A stretch of 64,000 nucleotides of DNA from Bacillota bacterium (GTDB lineage Bacteria > Bacillota > UBA4882 > UBA8346): NCBI GenBank assembly GCA_029776205.1, contig JAKOTQ010000043.1:1-64000 (forward strand). Reading direction: 5' to 3'. A program made the position numbers and the translations under genes. Positions 58,670 to 64,000 of this stretch are shown here, one piece after another. How positions within the stretch are numbered: the first letter of the stretch is position 1; every line of letters begins with the position of its first letter. The notes below the pieces were generated by a model, which was not told the DNA's origin, ran no database searches, and saw only the letters and a list, made by a program, of their open reading frames with translations.

Positions 58670-59390
58670 AGTATGGATAGGAATCCTGTTGGCGGTGGTG
58701 TTGCTTTTCCAGGCTTCCTGGGGGCAGGCTCAAATCTATGTGCCCAAAATTGGTGAAACGCTTCAGTATAAAGTTATCGTCAAATCAGTGATTCACGGGG
58801 CGGATCAGTCGGTAAGTGTCGTCAGTAGAGAGACATATCGCAACAGGGATGCGGTCAGGATCCGGTCTCAGATGACTACGGTGGGGATGGTCCAATCACT
58901 GTATAGTTATTCCGAATTTGAAGAGGCGCTGTTGGATGCGGACGGCTTGTATCCGCTTTGGATTAAACGGAAGATCCATGAAAAAGGTTCCGTGGAAACG
59001 GAGGAAGTGACCTTCGATTATCACCGGGGTATTGCCGTTCGGGTGGTGACGGAAAACGACGGGCCCGCCGAACGGACGGAAATTAAACTTCCCGGCCATG
59101 TTTATCATGGGTTGTCCCTTCAGTATTATTTGCGGAAAAAAGCAACGGATCCCCGGCCGGGTAAATTATATTTTTACTCAAATGGGAAAATTAAAGAAGT
59201 CACCTATAAAGCGTCTTCCGGTAAGGGAACGCTGACGTTGGAAAGCGGGACCTTTTCCGATTATATCCAGTTAATGAGCGATGATATTACCGTCGTCATT
59301 GCGGATAATACCGAAAAATATCCGCTCATTATTCGCAAGATGGCGAAGTTTGGCAAAGTGGAGGCGCGTCTGGTTTCTGTTTCGCGGTAA
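58659..59390 (+). CDS. Secreted DUF3108-like protein
   Basis: Signal-like N-term MYRRVWIGILLAVVLLFQASWGQAQ; GETLQYKVIVKSVIHGADQSVSVVSRETYRNRDAVRIRSQMTT. Confidence 0.65.
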   Translation: MYRRVWIGILLAVVLLFQASWGQAQIYVPKIGETLQYKVIVKSVIHGADQSVSVVSRETYRNRDAVRIRSQMTTVGMVQSLYSYSEFEEALLDADGLYPLWIKRKIHEKGSVETEEVTFDYHRGIAVRVVTENDGPAERTEIKLPGHVYHGLSLQYYLRKKATDPRPGKLYFYSNGKIKEVTYKASSGKGTLTLESGTFSDYIQLMSDDITVVIADNTEKYPLIIRKMAKFGKVEARLVSVSR

Positions 59391-59396
59391 AGGGAT

Positions 59397-59573
59397 TTAG
59401 GAGTGTCGGAGGTTGGGGTCGATCCATCGGAAACGCTGGGATTGGCCGCAACAACCGCATTTCCAGAGGAGCTGATCTCCGGAAGGGACAGCCTGGAAAT
59501 AGAGTTGGTTGGAACAGGCCGGACATTTTAAGCAGTAAGGTTTGGTTTGGAACATAAACGGCCAGAGGGACAT
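59397..59573 (-). CDS. 58-aa zinc-ribbon-like small protein (below ORF-track cutoff)
   Basis: Minus-strand MSLWPFMFQTKPYCLKCPACSNQLYFQAVPSGDQLLWKCGCCGQSQRFRWIDPNLRHS*; paired CxxC motifs; SD AAAGGAG upstream of ATG 59573. Confidence 0.65.
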   Translation of the reverse strand: MSLWPFMFQTKPYCLKCPACSNQLYFQAVPSGDQLLWKCGCCGQSQRFRWIDPNLRHS

Positions 59574-59798
59574 CGGAATTTTTCTCCTTTGTCAAACAGG
59601 AATTTATAACCTGGGTGTGGAAATAACTAGAGAATTCATGGTTACCACAGCCTTCGGGCGAAGGGTCATTCATAGAAATATAGGATATCCAAAGGTCATT
59701 TTTTTATGTCCTGAAAGAAGGAAGTCGATCATCCTTATTCTTTGTGAATTAACACATGGTTCCCAAAGATATTATTGAGGTGGGGGATAATCGATCGC

Positions 59799-60512
59799 AT
59801 GATCAAAAATGTTCTTTTTGTTTGTACGGGAAATACCTGTCGCAGCAGTATGGCAGAAGCTTTGCTCCGTAAGATGCTTACGGAAAATTTAGGAGAAAAA
59901 GCCGCTAAAATTCAAGTGGTCTCTGCCGGTACCGGAGCCATTTCCGGGGAAAAGGCAGCAGCCAATGCCATCGAAGTGATGCGGCAGGAAGGGATCGATC
60001 TTCGGAAACACCGGGCGACTCGGCTTACGCCGGAGTTAATTCACAAAGCGGATTTGGTTCTGACGATGACAGTGGATCAGAAAATGGCGGTCCTTGCCAT
60101 GTGTCCGGCTGCTCAAAACAAAGTTTTTACATTAAATGAATTTGCCGAAGGTGTTAAGGAAATTGAGGAACTCCTTACTGAAGTGGAGAAAACCCGCGAA
60201 TTGCTAAATTTTAAACGCCGTAGCTATCTGGAGAAAGAGGGACCGAAATTGGAAGAATTACGCCGGCGCAATATGGAGTTATCCCGCCAAATGCGGGCCT
60301 TAGATGAAGAACTGCGGCAAATTGAGCAAAAAATGGAACAAGAAACTGTCGCTGAGCGGCGAAAACTTGCCGAACTTCAAGAACGGATAAATGCGTTAGA
60401 TATCGCGGACCCTTACGGCCAAAGCTTAGAGGCTTATCAGGTTTGCGCCAGGGAAATCAAAGAGAAATTACAGGCTGTCGTTCAACGAATCGCCGAATCA
60501 TTGGAAGAATGA
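59799..60512 (+). CDS. Low-molecular-weight protein (arginine/tyrosine) phosphatase-like protein with coiled-coil insertion
   Basis: MIKNVLFVCTGNTCRSSMAEALLRKML (CX5R loop) ... ~80 aa heptad-like charged coiled coil ... DIADPYGQSLEAYQVCAREIKEKL (DPxG loop). Confidence 0.85.
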   Translation: MIKNVLFVCTGNTCRSSMAEALLRKMLTENLGEKAAKIQVVSAGTGAISGEKAAANAIEVMRQEGIDLRKHRATRLTPELIHKADLVLTMTVDQKMAVLAMCPAAQNKVFTLNEFAEGVKEIEELLTEVEKTRELLNFKRRSYLEKEGPKLEELRRRNMELSRQMRALDEELRQIEQKMEQETVAERRKLAELQERINALDIADPYGQSLEAYQVCAREIKEKLQAVVQRIAESLEE

Positions 60513-60530
60513 TAAATATATAAGAGATAG

Positions 60531-61172
<642 letters not shown>

Positions 61173-61192
61173 TTTATAAAACTAAACTCTTT

Positions 61193-61222
61193 AAACCCAG
61201 CTCTGGCTGGGTTTTGTTTTTG
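61193..61222 (+). terminator. Terminator of upp
   Basis: AAACCCAGC tctg GCTGGGTTT TGTTTTT. Confidence 0.85.
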
Positions 61223-61516
61223 ATGAGGTAAATTGTGCCAAAATATTCCGTCTCAACCCTTCCCATCGATATAAATTTGAATTTTGAGAAATATTGGCAT
61301 TTTCCCCGGGTTTTCAGTCGGATACCGGGGTTGTTAAAATGTCCCATTTAGCAGTAATCTTAATAGATAATAGGGATAAATTTTTAAAATTTAATTTTGA
61401 GCCCTAGGTTTATGGCTTGAAACTTAGAAGACACGTTATCATCCTTTTAACGGATGTTATATTTCGATTCCTAAAGGTATAACAAACCCAAAAAAGGAAA
61501 AATGTAAGAGGTGATT

Positions 61517-61741
61517 ATGATTAAAGAAAAGAACACCGAAAACACTTGGAAAACGTTTGCGCTCTATGGTTCGCTCAGTCTTAACCTGGGGTTTATGATT
61601 TTGGGCGGATATTTTCTCGGCCGATTGCTGGAAACCCAATATCAATTGAAAAATATGACGTTCACCGGGATACTGACAGGCTTGTTTCTGGGGCTGTACC
61701 AAATGTTTGCTATCGCTTATCGGGCAGGAAAGAAAAAGTGA
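61517..61741 (+). CDS. AtpZ/AtpI-like small membrane protein
   Basis: MIKEKNTENTWKTFALYGSLSLNLGFMILGGYFLGRLLETQYQ...; upstream of atp genes. Confidence 0.7.
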   Translation: MIKEKNTENTWKTFALYGSLSLNLGFMILGGYFLGRLLETQYQLKNMTFTGILTGLFLGLYQMFAIAYRAGKKK

Positions 61742-62085
61742 AGTATGTTGTTGGCACAGTCTTTGCATTGTTGATAATTGTCGGCATGATCGGACGTTCT
61801 GAGACAGTGGGGGCCCTCAGTTGGGTGGTAGTCACCATCGGACTTGACATTTACTGGCAATGGATTCGGTGGCAACACCTTCAATTGGCAAAACCAAGCA
61901 TGGTTTTGGGACGTGTTGTTGGAGGTTTTTTGATTCGGGTTTTAAGTATCCTGACGATCTTGTGGTTGGTCCACTCCTGGCTTCACCCGAGAGTATTTTA
62001 TATTTATAGCTTGCTCTTATTGACGCTTCCGATTTGGAATATTATCGCAGCACTATTTTGGGAAAGGAAAATAAAATCATGGTGA
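61738..62085 (+). CDS. ATP synthase subunit I-like membrane protein
   Basis: 115 aa, multi-TM, GTG start overlapping preceding stop and overlapping atpB start. Confidence 0.65.
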   Translation: MKYVVGTVFALLIIVGMIGRSETVGALSWVVVTIGLDIYWQWIRWQHLQLAKPSMVLGRVVGGFLIRVLSILTILWLVHSWLHPRVFYIYSLLLLTLPIWNIIAALFWERKIKSW

Positions 62086-62741
62086 TTTCCCATTCCATTG
62101 TAACTTGGCAGGGTTTAACCTTCGATCTATGGATCATCAGTATGATGGTCATCGTGATGCTGGTCATATCCTTAACGGCCTGGCTAATCTCTCGGAAGTT
62201 ATGCTGGATACCCAAGAATTGGCAAAGTGTTTTGGAAATTATCGTTGAGTTTATAGAGAATTCGGTAAAAGATAGTTTAGGAAAATCCGGGGTGAAGTAC
62301 AGTTATTTCTTTGGTTCGCTTTTTTTGTTTATCTTGGTCTCCAATATGTTAGGTTTGGTTCCGGGTTTCGCCTCGCCAACCCGGGATGTCAGTGTAACAT
62401 TGGGTCTAGCATTTTTAGTGGTTATTTGGATGCAGTATATTGGTATTCGGGAAAACGGTTTTGTCAACTATTTAAAGCATTTCCTCAGTCCGACACCGCT
62501 ATTTTTGCCTTTACATCTTATGGAGCTGGTTACCCGGCCGTTAACTTTGGCGTTGCGGTTGTTTGGAAATATTTATGCCGGCGAAATACTCATCGAGAAA
62601 TTAACGGAAACTTTTTATATCGTGATTCCCAGCGTCTGGCTGCTGATGAGCGTAGCTATCGGAGCGATTCAGGCGTATATTTTCACGGTTCTAAGTCTTG
62701 CTTATACAGGACTTTCAATAGAACATCAAAATGAGGAATAA
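62079..62741 (+). CDS. atpB: F0F1 ATP synthase subunit a
   Basis: LMELVTRPLTLALRLFGNIYAGEILIEKL...AIGAIQAYIFTVLSLAYTGLSIEHQNEE. Confidence 0.96.
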   Translation: MVISHSIVTWQGLTFDLWIISMMVIVMLVISLTAWLISRKLCWIPKNWQSVLEIIVEFIENSVKDSLGKSGVKYSYFFGSLFLFILVSNMLGLVPGFASPTRDVSVTLGLAFLVVIWMQYIGIRENGFVNYLKHFLSPTPLFLPLHLMELVTRPLTLALRLFGNIYAGEILIEKLTETFYIVIPSVWLLMSVAIGAIQAYIFTVLSLAYTGLSIEHQNEE

Positions 62742-62760
62742 ACGGCGGAGGAGATCAACG

Positions 62761-63003
62761 ATGGAAAACATTGATTTAAACACGTGGACTGTCATTGTGG
62801 TTGGATTGATTTGTCTGGGAGCAAGTATCGCGGCAGCATTTTCCGATTCGAAAGTTGTTGCCACCGCCTTGGAGAGCATTGCGAGGCAGCCAGAGGTGGA
62901 AGGCGGTTTGTTCCGGGCGATGCTGATCGGTATCGGTTTGGTGGAATCCATCCCGATTATCGCCATCGTCATTGCCTTTATGTTGTTAGGACGGTTGGGG
63001 TGA
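62761..63003 (+). CDS. atpE: F0F1 ATP synthase subunit c
   Basis: MENIDLNTWTVIVVGLICLGASIAAAFSDSKVVATALESIARQPEVEGGLFRAMLIGIGLVESIPIIAIVIAFMLLGRLG; ARQPE loop and helix-2 Glu. Confidence 0.96.
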   Translation: MENIDLNTWTVIVVGLICLGASIAAAFSDSKVVATALESIARQPEVEGGLFRAMLIGIGLVESIPIIAIVIAFMLLGRLG

Positions 63004-63061
63004 CCGATGAGCCGTCATGGTTAAACCCTTGAACGGCTGAAATGGCGGGGAGGTGTGTTCG

Positions 63062-63580
63062 GTGCAAATTGAATTTCATTTGGGAACGTTTATTGCGATG
63101 ATGATTAACTTCATCATTCTCATGGTTGTTTTAGTTTGCCTCCTTTACCGTCCTATTCAGGGTATTTTGGAACAGCGGCGGCAAAAGATTATCAATGATT
63201 TAAATGAAGCCAATCAATCCAAAGAATTGGCTGAACGCCTTTATAAAGAGGCGCAAATCGCTTTGGAGGAAGCCCATGTGGAAGCCTATGAAATTGTTGA
63301 AAAGGCCCGTCAGGAAGCAGAAAGGCTTTCACAGGAACTGACCGATCAAACCCGTCGCGAACTTGATCAACTTCGGAAACGGGCGATTCAGGAAATCGAG
63401 CGGGCCAAGCTGAATGCCCGGGAGCAAATGCGGGAAGAAGCAGTGAACTTGGCTTTATTGGCGGTTAAAAAATTAATCAGCAGTAATATGTCTCCTCAAA
63501 TCAATGGAGATCTGATCCGGCGTGCTGTAGACGAGATCGCGAAAGGAGACAAACAGCATGATATCCCCGGTGGTGCATAA
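63062..63580 (+). CDS. atpF: F0F1 ATP synthase subunit b
   Basis: VQIEFHLGTFIAMMINFIILMVVLVCLLYRPIQGILEQRRQKIINDLNEANQSKELAERL; GTG start. Confidence 0.93.
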   Translation: MQIEFHLGTFIAMMINFIILMVVLVCLLYRPIQGILEQRRQKIINDLNEANQSKELAERLYKEAQIALEEAHVEAYEIVEKARQEAERLSQELTDQTRRELDQLRKRAIQEIERAKLNAREQMREEAVNLALLAVKKLISSNMSPQINGDLIRRAVDEIAKGDKQHDIPGGA

Positions 63581-64000
63581 TTATGCCTTGGCAATGGTTC
63601 AGCTGGCTTCTTCAAAAGGCAGTTTGAACCAGGTTAGGGAGTGTGCTGAAGTTCTTACTGAACATCTCGCTGTTGCAGACGTCAAGCTGTTTTTGGAGAG
63701 TCCTCGGGTCCGTGGGACAATCAAACGGGAGTTTCTTCAAAAGCTGCTTCCGGAAGAGTCTCCCCAAGAGTTTTTAAATTTTTTAAACCTGACTGTTGAC
63801 CGCGGTTATGGCGGGCTGTTACCGGATATCCTGGCGAAGGTGATCGATTACAGCATCGAAGCTGTTGGATATGAGATCATCACCGTCATTACATCGGAAC
63901 CATTGGAAGAAGCCGAACAGGAACAGATTAGATCAAGGTTGGAAGAGATGTGGGAAACCCGGTTGTTTCCAAGATACCGGGTAAATCCAGGTGTGATGGG
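63558..64000 (+). CDS. atpH: F0F1 ATP synthase subunit delta, truncated by window end
   Basis: MISPVVHNYALAMVQLASSKGSLNQVRECAEVLTEHLAVADVKLFLESPRVRGTIKREFLQKLL...; overlaps atpF end. Confidence 0.88.
   Translation, partial: MISPVVHNYALAMVQLASSKGSLNQVRECAEVLTEHLAVADVKLFLESPRVRGTIKREFLQKLLPEESPQEFLNFLNLTVDRGYGGLLPDILAKVIDYSIEAVGYEIITVITSEPLEEAEQEQIRSRLEEMWETRLFPRYRVNPGVM

Noticed and set aside
62761-63003. Na+-specific N-ATPase c subunit
   Set aside because: Gene order (I-like, a, c, b, delta) is canonical F-type and the ESTxxY Na+ signature is absent (ESIPII)

Overview
The window looks like a chromosomal segment of a spore-forming Bacillota/Firmicutes-type bacterium. The taxonomic guess is an inference from gene content (SPOCS/DUF3794 proteins, T-box leader, fhs). 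Bases 1 to ~22.5 kb form a dense glycosylation locus. It contains a GDP-L-fucose pathway (gmd, fcl), two tandem GT10 fucosyltransferases, a GT11 fucosyltransferase, many GT2/GT4-type glycosyltransferases including two with TPR-like C-termini, sugar/FkbM methyltransferases, and a UDP-GlcNAc 4,6-dehydratase / reductase / C2-epimerase trio. No flippase, polymerase or initiating sugar-phosphate transferase is visible. Embedded in the locus are three paralogous small, Cys-free, Ser/Thr/Ala-rich proteins of unrecognised family, plus a 37-codon internally deleted derivative. They are candidate acceptors or structural partners of the glycosylation system. The region continues with an M3 oligoendopeptidase, two multi-SPOCS spore-coat-like proteins and a GT4 glycosyltransferase. 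From ~30.6 kb the content is mostly housekeeping: Na/Pi cotransporter, fhs, a long eukaryotic-type guaA, exonuclease III, T-box-hom, udk, a Yej/Dpp-type ABC transporter, a binding-protein/HisKA_2 kinase/REC-PAS-GGDEF-HD-GYP signalling set, SIS isomerase, rubredoxin, an atypical glutamine synthetase, Sua5/YrdC, a LMW-PTP with a coiled-coil insertion, upp, and the start of the F-ATPase operon. The most unusual non-coding signal is a set of dispersed intergenic arrays with strict 7-bp periodicity. The heptamer consensus changes along an array while the 7-bp phase is kept. All annotations are by eye; no database search was run.
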